DNA from: Arthrobacter sp. SO5
Lineage (GTDB): Bacteria; Actinomycetota; Actinomycetes; Actinomycetales; Micrococcaceae
NCBI RefSeq assembly: GCF_020532805.1
Contig: NZ_MQTQ01000068.1
Coordinates: forward strand, 1 to 37,498
Reading direction: 5' to 3'
DNA: 37,498 bases
Shown: positions 22,704 to 30,987 of the stretch, one piece after another
Numbering within the stretch: the stretch's first letter is position 1
Layout: every line of letters starts with the position of its first letter
Position numbers and translations under genes: made by a program
The notes under the pieces: model-generated
What the model was told of the DNA's origin: nothing
Database searches by the model: none
The model's input: only the letters and a program-made list of their open reading frames with translations

Positions 22704-22725
22704 TTATGGGACATGGGTCCCATAA
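22704..22725. promoter_or_regulatory. TetR-type operator TTATGGGAC-N4-GTCCCATAA
   Basis: Two perfect 9-bp inverted arms (22704-22712 and 22717-22725) flank four bases, midway between the divergent cupin and TetR genes. Length and symmetry are typical of TetR operators, and the site is only 16-21 bp from each start codon, so binding would shut both genes. Confidence 0.7.
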
Positions 22726-22740
22726 CAAGACTGGGGTACC

Positions 22741-23367
22741 ATGAAGTCCATGTCAACCCCATATCAGGACGCCGGGCGCACGGGTCAGAAGCGCCGCACC
22801 TTCGAGGCCCTTGTGGCGGCTGCCCGCGAGGCGGTTGCGGCGGGGGACACCCCGACTGTTGACAGCACGGCCGCGGCAGCCAGCGTCGCCCGGAGCACTG
22901 CCTACCGCTACTTTCCGAGCCAGCGTGAGCTCCTCGCGGCAGCCCACCCGGAAACTGCCCGGCGGTCTTTGCTGCCGGCGGATGCGCCGGCAGACCCGGG
23001 GGCGCGGCTTGATGCCGTGGTTCTGGAATTCACGCAGCTGATCGTCGCCACGGAAGCCCAGCAGCGCACCATGCTCAGGCTCTCCTTGGAGCCAGGCCCG
23101 GCGGAGTCGGCCCTGCCGCTCCGGCAGGGACGGGCGATCGCGTGGATCGAGGAAGCGCTCAGTCCCCTCGGGGGCAGCTTCTCCGCGCCGCAGATCCGCG
23201 CCCTTGCCCTGGCTGTGCGCAGCGCGATCGGGATCGAGGCCCTGGTCTGGCTGACCGACATCGGCGGGCTTTCTCGGGAGCAGGCCATGGCGTCGATGCG
23301 ATGGTCGGCGCGGGCGCTCCTGCAGCAGGCTCTTCGCTCCGGGCCGCCGCCGGCAGCCGACGCCTGA
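22741..23367 (+). CDS. TetR family transcriptional regulator
   Basis: The 208-residue protein has a TetR N-terminal HTH at about 20-66: KRRTFEALVAAAREAVAAGD, then STAAAASVARSTAYRYFPSQ and RELLAAAHPE. The remainder is a helical ligand domain with no recognisable ligand class. ATG 22741 or the in-frame ATG 22750 could be used; neither has a strong ribosome site. Divergent arrangement with the cupin gene and the palindrome between them suggest autorepression and control of the cupin. Confidence 0.87.
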   Translation: MKSMSTPYQDAGRTGQKRRTFEALVAAAREAVAAGDTPTVDSTAAAASVARSTAYRYFPSQRELLAAAHPETARRSLLPADAPADPGARLDAVVLEFTQLIVATEAQQRTMLRLSLEPGPAESALPLRQGRAIAWIEEALSPLGGSFSAPQIRALALAVRSAIGIEALVWLTDIGGLSREQAMASMRWSARALLQQALRSGPPPAADA

Positions 23368-23581
23368 TCGGCGGCCTGCGCCTGATCCGCCGCCGACGAT
23401 GGGCGGCTTGCCGGGGCGGCCTGGCCGCGGTAGTTACCAAAAAGGAGGGCGTCGCGCTATGTAGCGTCGTACCCGCCGGTTATGCTGTTGGCACGAAGTC
23501 TTGGGGGATAACTTCCGGGATGTTTTCGCCGTCTTGCCGTCCCTGACTGGACAAGGCCCGTCGTTCCAGGAGTTGTCCAGC

Positions 23582-24694
23582 GTGTTCCTCAAGACTTTCG
23601 GTTGGTCGTTCGCGGTCACCATCATTGCCTTGGTGGTTGCCTTTCTTTACGGCGGACCACAGGCCCTCATCCTCTGCGTCATTCTCGGCATTCTTGAAAT
23701 CAGCCTGAGTTTCGACAACGCCGTGGTCAACGCCCGCATCCTGGAGCGGATGAACCCGTTCTGGCAGAAGATGTTCCTCAGCGTCGGCATCATCATCGCC
23801 GTCTTCGGCATGCGCATCCTCTTCCCTCTGCTGATCGTGGGGGTCACCGCCGGCCTCAACCCGGTGGAAGCCGTCAGCCTGGCGATGGAAAAGGGTGACC
23901 CGCAGACTCCGGGCAGTTACGGCTACCTGCTGCACGAAGCGCATCCGCAGATCGCCGCCTTCGGTGGGATGTTCCTTCTCATGCTGTTCCTGGACTTCAT
24001 CCTCGCCCACCGTGACATCAAGTGGATCAAGTTCCTCGAAATCCCGCTGGCCCGGCTGGGCAAACTCGAGGGCGCATCGCTGATCGCCGGAATGGCCGCA
24101 CTGGCCATCGCCGGCGCCGTGTCCGGAGAGAAGCAGGGCATCGTCCTCCTCTCGGGGCTGCTGGGCATGATCACCTACTTCCTGGTGAACGGCCTCGGAA
24201 ACCTCTTCGACGTGGACCAGGACGGCGACGTCGACGCGGATGACGCAAACCTGATGGCGCATACGGGCCCCTCCGGCGCCGCCCAACTGGCCGGCAAGGC
24301 TGCCTTTATGCTTTTCCTCTACCTGGAAGTCATCGACGCGTCCTTCTCCTTCGACGGCGTCATCGGCGCCTTCGCCATCACCTCGGACCCGATCATCATC
24401 GCTCTCGGACTGGGCTTCATCGGCGCCATGTTCGTCCGCTCCCTGACCGTCTTCCTGGTCCGGCAGGGAACACTGGACGAATTCGAATACCTGGATCACG
24501 GAGCGCACTGGGCCATTGGCGCCCTGGCCGTGATCCTGCTGATCACGATCGTGGTGCCCATAAACGAAATCATCACCGGCCTGATCGGCGTGGTCTTCAT
24601 CGGCGCCGCCTTTGCGGGATCGATCATGCGCAACAGGCGGAACCGCGCCGCTGAGCAGGACGAAACACTCGAGCCGGCGGGCGTGAAGAGCTAG
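23582..24694 (+). CDS. TerC-like DUF475 integral membrane protein with EF-hand-like loop
   Basis: I chose GTG 23582, behind an AGGAG site, giving 370 residues that begin FLKTFGWSFAVTII as in DUF475 relatives; the frame stays open upstream to a TTG at 23501. It has about eight or nine hydrophobic helices in two TerC-like halves with the acidic signatures LEISLSFDNAVVNARI and LEVIDASFSFDGVIGAFAIT. These acidic residues are thought to bind metal in TerC transporters. The linker between halves has DVDQDGDVDADD (about 210-221), an almost canonical EF-hand loop. It stands at the head of the ter gene run, 54 bp before the first terD. Confidence 0.87.
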   Translation: MFLKTFGWSFAVTIIALVVAFLYGGPQALILCVILGILEISLSFDNAVVNARILERMNPFWQKMFLSVGIIIAVFGMRILFPLLIVGVTAGLNPVEAVSLAMEKGDPQTPGSYGYLLHEAHPQIAAFGGMFLLMLFLDFILAHRDIKWIKFLEIPLARLGKLEGASLIAGMAALAIAGAVSGEKQGIVLLSGLLGMITYFLVNGLGNLFDVDQDGDVDADDANLMAHTGPSGAAQLAGKAAFMLFLYLEVIDASFSFDGVIGAFAITSDPIIIALGLGFIGAMFVRSLTVFLVRQGTLDEFEYLDHGAHWAIGALAVILLITIVVPINEIITGLIGVVFIGAAFAGSIMRNRRNRAAEQDETLEPAGVKS

Positions 24695-24748
24695 CTCGTC
24701 AGCAGCACGTACAACGCAACAGTCACCACTAGGAAAGCGAGTAAATCA

Positions 24749-25339
24749 ATGGGTTTGAGTTTGCAAAAAGGCCAGTCGCTGTCGCTCACGAAGCAGAACG
24801 GCGAGTCCCTGACGACCGTGCGCCTGGGTCTGGGCTGGGACTCCGCTGTCCCGGCCAAGAAGGGGTTCTTCGGCGGAACGAAGACCGTTGAGATCGACCT
24901 GGATGCCTCGGCCATCATGTTTGACGGCGAAGGCAATCACCTGGACACGGTCTTTTTCAACCAGCTCACCAGCAAGGACGGCGCGATCCGCCACACCGGC
25001 GACAACCTCAACGGCGCCGGGGACGGCGATGACGAGACCATGATGGTGAACCTGCCTGCAGTCTCGCCGGCGGTCAAGCACGTCGTTTTTGTCATCACGA
25101 GCTACAGCCAGCAGACCTTTGACATGGTCCAGAACGCGTTCTGCCGGGTCATCGACGACTCGGCCGCGGGCAGCCCGGAAGTCGCCCGCTACTCACTGAG
25201 CGAGTCCGGCCCGTACACGGCGATGGTCATGTCGAAGCTTTCGCGGACCGGCAGTACCTGGAGCTTCCAGGCGATCGGAACTCCGGCCAACGGGCGCACT
25301 CCCGGCGATGTCCGCGGCGTCGCGGCATCTGTCATCTGA
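24749..25339 (+). CDS. TerD family protein (paralog 1)
   Basis: The 196-residue TerD fold protein begins LSLQKGQSLSLTKQNGE and has RLGLGWDS, IDLDASAIMF and the calcium-site motif GDNLNGAGDGDDE. Compared with the next two paralogs it has an insertion after the Trp-Asp (VPAKKGFFGGTKTVE) and a divergent C-terminal half (YSQQTFDMVQNAFCRVIDDS), which places it closer to the TerZ/TerX side of the family. TerD proteins bind Ca2+ and act in the cytosol or at the membrane in stress, phage and tellurite responses. Spacing to the next terD is 33 bp. Confidence 0.9.
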   Translation: MGLSLQKGQSLSLTKQNGESLTTVRLGLGWDSAVPAKKGFFGGTKTVEIDLDASAIMFDGEGNHLDTVFFNQLTSKDGAIRHTGDNLNGAGDGDDETMMVNLPAVSPAVKHVVFVITSYSQQTFDMVQNAFCRVIDDSAAGSPEVARYSLSESGPYTAMVMSKLSRTGSTWSFQAIGTPANGRTPGDVRGVAASVI

Positions 25340-25372
25340 CCCCCACATTCGCAGCGTATTCGAGGAGGAATC

Positions 25373-25954
25373 GTGTCCAGCCTGACTCTGAGCAAGGGCA
25401 GCAACCTGTCCCTGACAAAAGCCGACCCCGGACTTCGCAAGGCCATGATTGGCCTCGGCTGGGATCCACGGACCACCGCCGGTGAACAGTTCGACCTCGA
25501 CGCCTCGGCCCTCCTCGTCCGTGCTGACGGCAAGGTCCGCTCCAACGACGACTTCATCTTCTACAACCAGCTGTCCTCTCCGGACGGCTCGGTCGTCCAC
25601 CAGGGCGATAACCGCACCGGAGACGGCGACGGCGACGACGAGCAGATCCTCATCGATCTCGACGCCGTTGCCCTGGACATCGAGAAGATTGTCATCGTCG
25701 TGTCGATCGATCAGGCAGACGCCCGCCGCCAGAACTTCGGCCAGATCCGGGACGCGTTCTGCCGGGTTGTGAACCAAGAGACCGACAACGAAGTGGTCCG
25801 CTACGACCTCACCGAGGACGCAGCAGCCGAAACGTGCATGATTTTCGCCGAAATCTACCGCCACAACGGAGAATGGAAGTTCCGTGCCGTCGGCCAGGGC
25901 TACGCCTCAGGCCTCCGCGGCGTTGCATCGGACTTCGGTATCTCACTGGATTAG
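25373..25954 (+). CDS. terD: TerD family protein (paralog 2, canonical)
   Basis: The 193-residue protein has TLSKGSNLSLTK at the N-terminus, IGLGWDPRTT, FDLDASALL, FIFYNQLSSPDGSVVHQGDN and the calcium motifs GDN (78-80) and GDGDGDDE (83-90). It ends with the typical GEWKFRAVGQGYASGLRG. The GTG start has a GAGGAGGAAT ribosome site. It is closely related to paralog 3, which implies a local duplication. In TerD structures the conserved acidic loop residues coordinate two calcium ions. Confidence 0.93.
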   Translation: MSSLTLSKGSNLSLTKADPGLRKAMIGLGWDPRTTAGEQFDLDASALLVRADGKVRSNDDFIFYNQLSSPDGSVVHQGDNRTGDGDGDDEQILIDLDAVALDIEKIVIVVSIDQADARRQNFGQIRDAFCRVVNQETDNEVVRYDLTEDAAAETCMIFAEIYRHNGEWKFRAVGQGYASGLRGVASDFGISLD

Positions 25955-26025
25955 GTGCTGGGTGGTCCTGGGGGAACCTTGGCCACTCCTTCACGTATCC
26001 ACCAGACTTAACAAGGAGAATGACC

Positions 26026-26607
26026 ATGGCTGGCTTGACGCTTACCAAAGGCAGTAACCTCTCGCTCACCAAGACCGATCCGGGACTGAACAAGGTTCTC
26101 GTCGGGCTGGGCTGGGATCCCCGCACCACCACCGGCGACGCATTCGACCTGGACGCCTCGGCGCTCCTGCTCGGCGCCGACGGCAAAGTCCGCAGCTCCG
26201 CGGACTTCATCTTCTACAACCAGCCGGCCGCCGCCGACGGGTCGGTCGTCCACAAGGGCGACAACCGCTCCGGTGACGGCGACGGCGACGACGAAGTGGT
26301 CGCCGTCGAACTCTCCGCCGTCGGTTCCGATGTGGAGCGGATCGTCTTCGTGGTTTCGATCGATCAGGCCGACACCCGCCGGCAGAACTTCGGCCAGGTG
26401 CGCGGCGCCTACTGCCGCATAGTCAACCAGGAAAGCGACACGGAAATCGTCCGCTACGACCTGAGCGAGGACTCCGCGCCGGAGACCTGCATGATCTTTT
26501 CAGAGCTTTACCGGCACAACGGCGAGTGGAAGTTCAAGGCCGTCGGCCAGGGCTACGCCACCGGCCTCGCGGGAATTGCCGCGGACTTCGGCGTCCAGCT
26601 CGGCTGA
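26026..26607 (+). CDS. terD: TerD family protein (paralog 3, canonical)
   Basis: The 193-residue protein is a near twin of the preceding TerD: TLTKGSNLSLTKTDPGLNKV, GLGWDPRTTTGDAFDLDASA, GDNRSGDGDGDDE and GEWKFKAVGQGYATGLAG. The start is ATG 26026, seven bases after AAGGAG; ATG 26020 is too close to the site, and a longer frame upstream overlaps the previous gene in another frame. Its start is 71 bp beyond the paralog 2 stop and its own stop is 32 bp before telA. Confidence 0.93.
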   Translation: MAGLTLTKGSNLSLTKTDPGLNKVLVGLGWDPRTTTGDAFDLDASALLLGADGKVRSSADFIFYNQPAAADGSVVHKGDNRSGDGDGDDEVVAVELSAVGSDVERIVFVVSIDQADTRRQNFGQVRGAYCRIVNQESDTEIVRYDLSEDSAPETCMIFSELYRHNGEWKFKAVGQGYATGLAGIAADFGVQLG

Positions 26608-26639
26608 GAGCCCGAGACCTACGAAAGAGAGAAGCAACA

Positions 26640-27836
26640 ATGAGCATGCAACTCACCCCGCCTGAGACCTCGGCATCGAACCCCCTCGTGCTGGACGCGC
26701 CGGCGTCCGTCGAGATCGTCAAGGTCGACGACGCACCCGGGATGGTACCGGTTCCTGCCGAACGCCAGCAGGAGATCAATGCCCAGGCGCGCGCCTTCGT
26801 CAGTGAAGTGTCGGCGATGAGCCCGTTCAGCCCCGAGTACTCCACCAAGATCGACGGCATCAACCGGCTGGGCGGCCAGCAGCTCGTGGCATCGGCCAAC
26901 ACCTCAAGCCGGCTGCTGGAGCGGTCCTCCACGTCGCTGGCCGGTGCCAAGAAGTCCGGCAGCAACGCCCAGGTGCAGGTAGCCTCAACGCTCGGTGAAC
27001 TCCGGTCCACGGTGGAAGACCTGACACCCAGCAATGCCGACTTGAGCGTGGGCCGGAAGATCCTGGGCATCATCCCGGGCGGCAACAAGCTCGCGAAGTA
27101 TTTCCAGAAATACGAGAGTGCGCAGACCCAGCTCGACAAGATCATCAAGTCCCTGATGGCGGGACAGGACGCGCTGCTCAAGGACAACGCCTCCCTTGCG
27201 CAGGAAAAGACCCAGCTGTGGGAGACCATGCAGGCGCTGAGCGAATACGCAGTGTTTGCCAAGGCCCTGGACACCGCAACAGCAAGCAAGATCGATGAGA
27301 TGAAGATGCAGGGCCAGATCGAGGAGGCGGGCAAACTCGACTCGGACGTGCTCTATCCGATCCGGCAGCGCCACCAGGACATCCTGACCCAGCTGGCCGT
27401 CTCCGTTCAGGGCTACCTGGCCATCGACATGATCCGCAAGAACAACACCGAACTCATCAAGGGCGTCGAACGGGCACGCACGACGACGATCTCCGCGCTG
27501 CGGACCGCCGTCATTGTGGCCCAGGCACTGGCGAACCAGAAGATGGTGCTGGATCAGATCGACGCCATCAACACGACGACGAACAACATGATCCTCAAGA
27601 CGTCCGAGATGCTCAAGGATCAGACCGCCCGGATCCACCAGCAGGCGGCGAGCTCCGGTGTCAGCGTGGAGACGCTGCAGAAGGCGTTCGACAACGTGTT
27701 CCAGACCATGGACGCCATCGACACCTTCCGTTCCCAGGCCAACAAGAGCATGGAAGGCACCGTCCAGGCCCTCGAAACCGGGCTGGAACGGGCCCGCCCG
27801 TACCTGGACAGGGTCCGGCAGCAGGAAGGGAATTAG
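26640..27836 (+). CDS. TelA/KlaA family toxic anion resistance protein
   Basis: From ATG 26640 the protein has 398 residues, the normal TelA length, and is almost entirely helical with no membrane segment. Family landmarks are MSPFSPEYSTKIDGINRLGG, LSVGRKILGIIPGGNKLAKYFQKYES, YAVFAKALDTATASKIDEM and LRTAVIVAQALANQKMVLDQIDAINTTTNNMI. TelA proteins accompany TerD and TerC in tellurite and stress loci; they are thought to act as coiled scaffold or membrane-associated partners, with no enzymatic activity shown. It lies within the ter run. Confidence 0.92.
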   Translation: MSMQLTPPETSASNPLVLDAPASVEIVKVDDAPGMVPVPAERQQEINAQARAFVSEVSAMSPFSPEYSTKIDGINRLGGQQLVASANTSSRLLERSSTSLAGAKKSGSNAQVQVASTLGELRSTVEDLTPSNADLSVGRKILGIIPGGNKLAKYFQKYESAQTQLDKIIKSLMAGQDALLKDNASLAQEKTQLWETMQALSEYAVFAKALDTATASKIDEMKMQGQIEEAGKLDSDVLYPIRQRHQDILTQLAVSVQGYLAIDMIRKNNTELIKGVERARTTTISALRTAVIVAQALANQKMVLDQIDAINTTTNNMILKTSEMLKDQTARIHQQAASSGVSVETLQKAFDNVFQTMDAIDTFRSQANKSMEGTVQALETGLERARPYLDRVRQQEGN

Positions 27837-27870
27837 TGGTCGCCAGCCCTGAGCAATAGGCTTACGGGCT

Positions 27871-28389
27871 ATGGTCGCAAAATTCTTAGGCTCGTTGTTC
27901 GGCGGCGGAGCGGAATCCCGCCCCGCCGCCGTCCCCGGTGCCGAATCTCCAGCCGTCGATCCGTCTGCGGACGAGCTGACAGTCACTGCCGCCGCGCTCG
28001 AGGAGCTGCGGCGGATGGTACTGGCCCACGGCGCCGAACTGCCTCCCCTCGTGGTGTCACAGGTGCTGCAGCTGACCGACATCCTGCGCACCCTTATCGG
28101 CTACATCGAACGGTCGGGCGCGTCGACCGAGCAGCGCGTCCTGCTGAACGCCGTCGTCACCGACTATCTGCCGTCCCCGCTCCGGGCCTACCTGATGCTG
28201 GCCGCCGGGTCGCGGCGGGACGATTCGGCCGACACGACGGTGCTGCTGGAACAGTTCGACGTGCTCTACTCCACCGTCAAAAACCTGGACAACCAGGTCC
28301 GGACGGGGGCCATTACGGAACTGGCAGTCCACGGCCAGTTTCTCCGGGACAAGTTTGATGTTGATGGTCTCCATCTGGAAGGACGCTAG
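27871..28389 (+). CDS. Hypothetical helical protein of the ter operon (172 aa)
   Basis: I do not recognise a domain. The N-terminus (MVAKFLGSLFGGG) is a short amphipathic or hydrophobic helix, then a disordered Ala/Pro stretch. The rest is mostly helical: ADELTVTAAALEELRRMVLA, SQVLQLTDILRTLIGYIERS, QRVLLNAVVTDYLPSPLRAY and DTTVLLEQFDVLYSTVKNLDNQ. This suggests an adaptor that could pack against TelA. Its stop overlaps the GTG of the next terD-like gene (TAGTG at 28387-28391), which shows it is a genuine member of the operon. Confidence 0.7.
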   Translation: MVAKFLGSLFGGGAESRPAAVPGAESPAVDPSADELTVTAAALEELRRMVLAHGAELPPLVVSQVLQLTDILRTLIGYIERSGASTEQRVLLNAVVTDYLPSPLRAYLMLAAGSRRDDSADTTVLLEQFDVLYSTVKNLDNQVRTGAITELAVHGQFLRDKFDVDGLHLEGR

Positions 28390-28940
28390 TGGCTACTATG
28401 GTCGCGGGCAGCAACGCCGCCCTCACTGCTGAGAACCCCGGGCTGGAGAAAGTGCTGCTCGGCATCGGCTGGGACATGGTCCCGAGCCGTGGCCCGCAGG
28501 CCGAGCTGGTCCCCATGGTGATCATGTGCGGGGCCGACGGCCGTGCCGTTTCGGATGACCACCTGGTTTTCTTCAACCAGATCGTCAGCCCCGAAGGCAG
28601 CATTTCCTTCGCCGGCGCGGAAGACCAGGACCAGATCGACGTCGACCTGAACCGGGTGCCCGACGGGGTCCACAAGATCGTTGTGCTGCTCTACGTGGAT
28701 CCGGAGGTGCGCGGCCCCGGCACGTTCGGCGCCGTGAAGAATGCCTACCTGCGGGTCGCCACCGAACACAACCGGGAACTGCTGAGGTTCACCGTTCCGA
28801 AGGGGAACCTCGACAAAATCAACGCCATGATTCTAGGGGAGCTTTACCGGCACGCCGGGGGCTGGAAGTTCCGCGCCCTCGGTCAAGGCTACGAGGCGGG
28901 ACTCTCCGCCGTGGCCGCCGACTTCAAGTTGAAGCTCTGA
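28389..28940 (+). CDS. TerD-like protein lacking the calcium-binding loop (paralog 4)
   Basis: The 183-residue protein keeps the TerD framework: GSNAALTAENPGLEKVLLGI then GWD, HLVFFNQIVSPEGSISF, GAVKNAYLRVATE, and the C-terminal GELYRHAGGWKFRALGQGYE. In place of the GDN-X3-GDGDGDDE calcium loop it reads AGAEDQDQIDVDLNRVP. The DLDAS core strand is also changed (ELVPMVIMCGADG). It is probably a structural or regulatory partner of the canonical TerDs. The GTG start overlaps the upstream stop; ATG 28398 is an alternative. Confidence 0.85.
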   Translation: MATMVAGSNAALTAENPGLEKVLLGIGWDMVPSRGPQAELVPMVIMCGADGRAVSDDHLVFFNQIVSPEGSISFAGAEDQDQIDVDLNRVPDGVHKIVVLLYVDPEVRGPGTFGAVKNAYLRVATEHNRELLRFTVPKGNLDKINAMILGELYRHAGGWKFRALGQGYEAGLSAVAADFKLKL

Positions 28941-28942
28941 GG

Positions 28943-29770
28943 ATGGCGTTGAACCGAACCGCGCTGCGCACCGACATCCCCTACCTCAGCCGGCGCCCGA
29001 AGCCCGTGGTGCAGCCGGAACCCATTCGAGCCACGTCGCCCAGTACAGCCCCGGCGCCAAACGCCGGCGCCAGCCCGGCGGCTTCCGGCGGACTCACGCT
29101 CGGCACCAGCCCGACGGCCTCCGGCGGACTCACGCTCGGCACCAGCCCGACGGCCTCCGGCGGTCTCACTCTCGGCTCGAGCCAGGCGGCTTCACCGTCC
29201 ACGAAGGCAGCAGGGTCTTCAACGCCGGGGCCCCGGCCCGCTCCGGCGGCATTCGGGCGGCTGTTCCCGGCCCCGGATTTCGGCAGCGTCCGCGAGCTGG
29301 GGGAAGCGAATCCGGTGGTGCGCCTGAACGCCAGGCAGTCTGCGATTGGCTCACTCCTGGTGGCCGGGGTTCGCTCGGTGGCCTGGGAGGACCCGGAGCT
29401 CACCACAGGCGCCCACCACACTGAGGGGCACAAGGCTGGCACCGCCGTCCTCACTCCCGGGAACCGGTCCCTGGCCGGCGTGCAGGACGGGGCCGGCGTC
29501 GTGTCCCTGCGCCATGTCCGGCTCCTTCGCCGCCTCCTGTTCGTCGCGGGAGAGAGCCCGCTGACGGTCGGAGTCTTCGACGGCGCGGCCGCCACGGTTG
29601 CTGCCCGGAACGATGCCGGGTTGCGGAGCGTTCTGTACGTCGTGCGGGTCGGCGCGGTGCTGGAGCTCCGCGCCGAGTTCGTTCCGGCAGATGCCTCCGA
29701 CGCAGCCATCTGGGCTATTTTCGGTTTCACCATGACCATTCCACTGGACCGGCGGGTCCTCCAGCGCTGA
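28943..29770 (+). CDS. Hypothetical ter-operon protein with tandem 12-residue repeats
   Basis: This 275-residue protein is not recognised. The N-terminal third is low-complexity Ala/Pro/Ser/Gly and includes three 12-residue repeats of the form SPTASGGLTLGT (residues about 44-79). From about residue 105 a folded domain begins: NPVVRLNARQSAIGSLLVAG, DGAGVVSLRHVRLLRRLLFV, SVLYVVRVGAVLELRAEFVP and IWAIFGFTMTIPLDRR. The beta-rich pattern faintly recalls the TerD sandwich, but I cannot claim homology. It starts two bases after the terD-like stop, so it is translated from the same operon. Confidence 0.65.
   Translation: MALNRTALRTDIPYLSRRPKPVVQPEPIRATSPSTAPAPNAGASPAASGGLTLGTSPTASGGLTLGTSPTASGGLTLGSSQAASPSTKAAGSSTPGPRPAPAAFGRLFPAPDFGSVRELGEANPVVRLNARQSAIGSLLVAGVRSVAWEDPELTTGAHHTEGHKAGTAVLTPGNRSLAGVQDGAGVVSLRHVRLLRRLLFVAGESPLTVGVFDGAAATVAARNDAGLRSVLYVVRVGAVLELRAEFVPADASDAAIWAIFGFTMTIPLDRRVLQR
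29072..29179 (+). repeat. Three tandem 36-bp repeats inside the ter-operon gene
   Basis: Units at 29072-29107, 29108-29143 and 29144-29179 each encode S-P-x-A-S-G-G-L-T-L-G-T/S. Units 2 and 3 are nearly identical over their first half; the third diverges at synonymous positions toward its end. The repeats are in frame, so copy-number change would lengthen or shorten the linker without breaking the gene. Confidence 0.85.
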
Positions 29771-29805
29771 TCCCGCAGCGCACCACTGACAACAACTAGG
29801 GGACA

Positions 29806-30987
29806 ATGCAGCACTTCAAAGCCTTGGCCGAATCCGTCAGGGATCGGCTCTTCCACCTGCACCCCGAGCCCCTGCACCGCACCTCGGATCCCGGCCTGCT
29901 CGCCGTCGCGCTCGGGGCCACCCTGTACTCGCCGGCCACGCGAAGCTCACTGGCAGCCGGAATACGGAAACAGGCCGCGGCGGGCTGCCTCAGCATCGTC
30001 GTCTGTCTCGAAGACGCCGTACCCGACGAGGAATTGCCCGCAGCGGAGGAGAACCTGCTCGCCGCACTGGACGAACTGTCGCTGGACGATCCGGACGAGC
30101 TCCCGTTGCTTTTCATCCGGTGCCGGACCCCCGAACAGCTGCTCGACGTCGGACGCCGGGCAGGTGCCGCCCTCACCGTCGTCTACGGTTTTGTCCTGCC
30201 CAAGTTCGAAAACGAGACAGGCCGCGGCCGCGCCTTCCTGGCGGCACTGCAGCTGTTAAACGAGGAAGCCGGACGCACCGGGGACTCCAGGGAACACGCC
30301 CTGAGGGCGATGCCCATCATCGAGGACCTGTCGACAACCCATCTGGAGTCACGCGTCCGGGTCCTGACGGACAACCTGGCCCTCGTTGAAGAGTTCCGCG
30401 ACCTGGTGCTGTGCGTCCGGATCGGCGCCACGGACATGTCCAGTGCCTTCGGGCTGCGGCGTTCGCGCGACCTGACCATCTACAACGTCAAGGTCGTCGC
30501 GAACATTATTGGCGACGTCGTGAACATCTTCGGCCGCCCGCAGGACGGCTGGGTCATCTCCGGCCCCGTGTGGGAACACTTCGTCAACACAGAACGGGTC
30601 CTGCGGCCGCAACTGCGCTCCACCCCGTTTGAGGCCAGGGACGAGGGCGATCTGCGGCAGCGGATCCTGATGGACAACCTTGACGGGCTCATCCGCGAGA
30701 TCGAACTGGACCAGGCCAACGGGCTGACCGGCAAGTCGGTGATCCACCCGAGCCACGTGCCGGTAGTGCACTCCATGTCCGTGGTGAGCCACGAGGAGTA
30801 CCTCGATGCCCTGGACATCGCCGGGGATGCAGGCGGCGGCGCACGGCCCTCGTCCTACGGCAACAAAATGAACGAGGCGAAGCCACACCGGGCCTGGGCG
30901 CAGCGCACGCTGCTGCGCGCCCGGGCCTTCGGCGTCGCCAGACCCGGCGTAAGTTTCGTTGAACTCCTGGAAGCGAGTATGCGGTGA
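29806..30987 (+). CDS. HpcH/HpaI aldolase / citrate lyase beta-like protein of the Ter biosynthetic module
   Basis: The 393-residue TIM-barrel protein of the CitE/HpcH superfamily shows LGATLYSPATR, IVVCLEDAVPDEE (acidic metal/substrate-site residues), YGFVLPKFENE, AMPIIEDLSTTH, VLCVRIGATDMSSAFGLRR and LTGKSVIHPSHVPVVHS. The combination of this lyase with PRTase and HAD genes beside terD is the biosynthetic module described by Anantharaman, Iyer and Aravind (2012), predicted to make a nucleoside-like metabolite. The start has an AGGGGACA site; the stop overlaps the next GTG (GTGA at 30984-30987). Confidence 0.85.
   Translation: MQHFKALAESVRDRLFHLHPEPLHRTSDPGLLAVALGATLYSPATRSSLAAGIRKQAAAGCLSIVVCLEDAVPDEELPAAEENLLAALDELSLDDPDELPLLFIRCRTPEQLLDVGRRAGAALTVVYGFVLPKFENETGRGRAFLAALQLLNEEAGRTGDSREHALRAMPIIEDLSTTHLESRVRVLTDNLALVEEFRDLVLCVRIGATDMSSAFGLRRSRDLTIYNVKVVANIIGDVVNIFGRPQDGWVISGPVWEHFVNTERVLRPQLRSTPFEARDEGDLRQRILMDNLDGLIREIELDQANGLTGKSVIHPSHVPVVHSMSVVSHEEYLDALDIAGDAGGGARPSSYGNKMNEAKPHRAWAQRTLLRARAFGVARPGVSFVELLEASMR

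Noticed and set aside
23368..23581. Possible manganese (yybP-ykoY) riboswitch before the TerC-like gene
   Set aside because: I looked because such riboswitches precede many TerC genes; the conserved loop sequences and paired helices are not visible here, only a 5-bp hairpin (CGCTA-TG-TAGCG).
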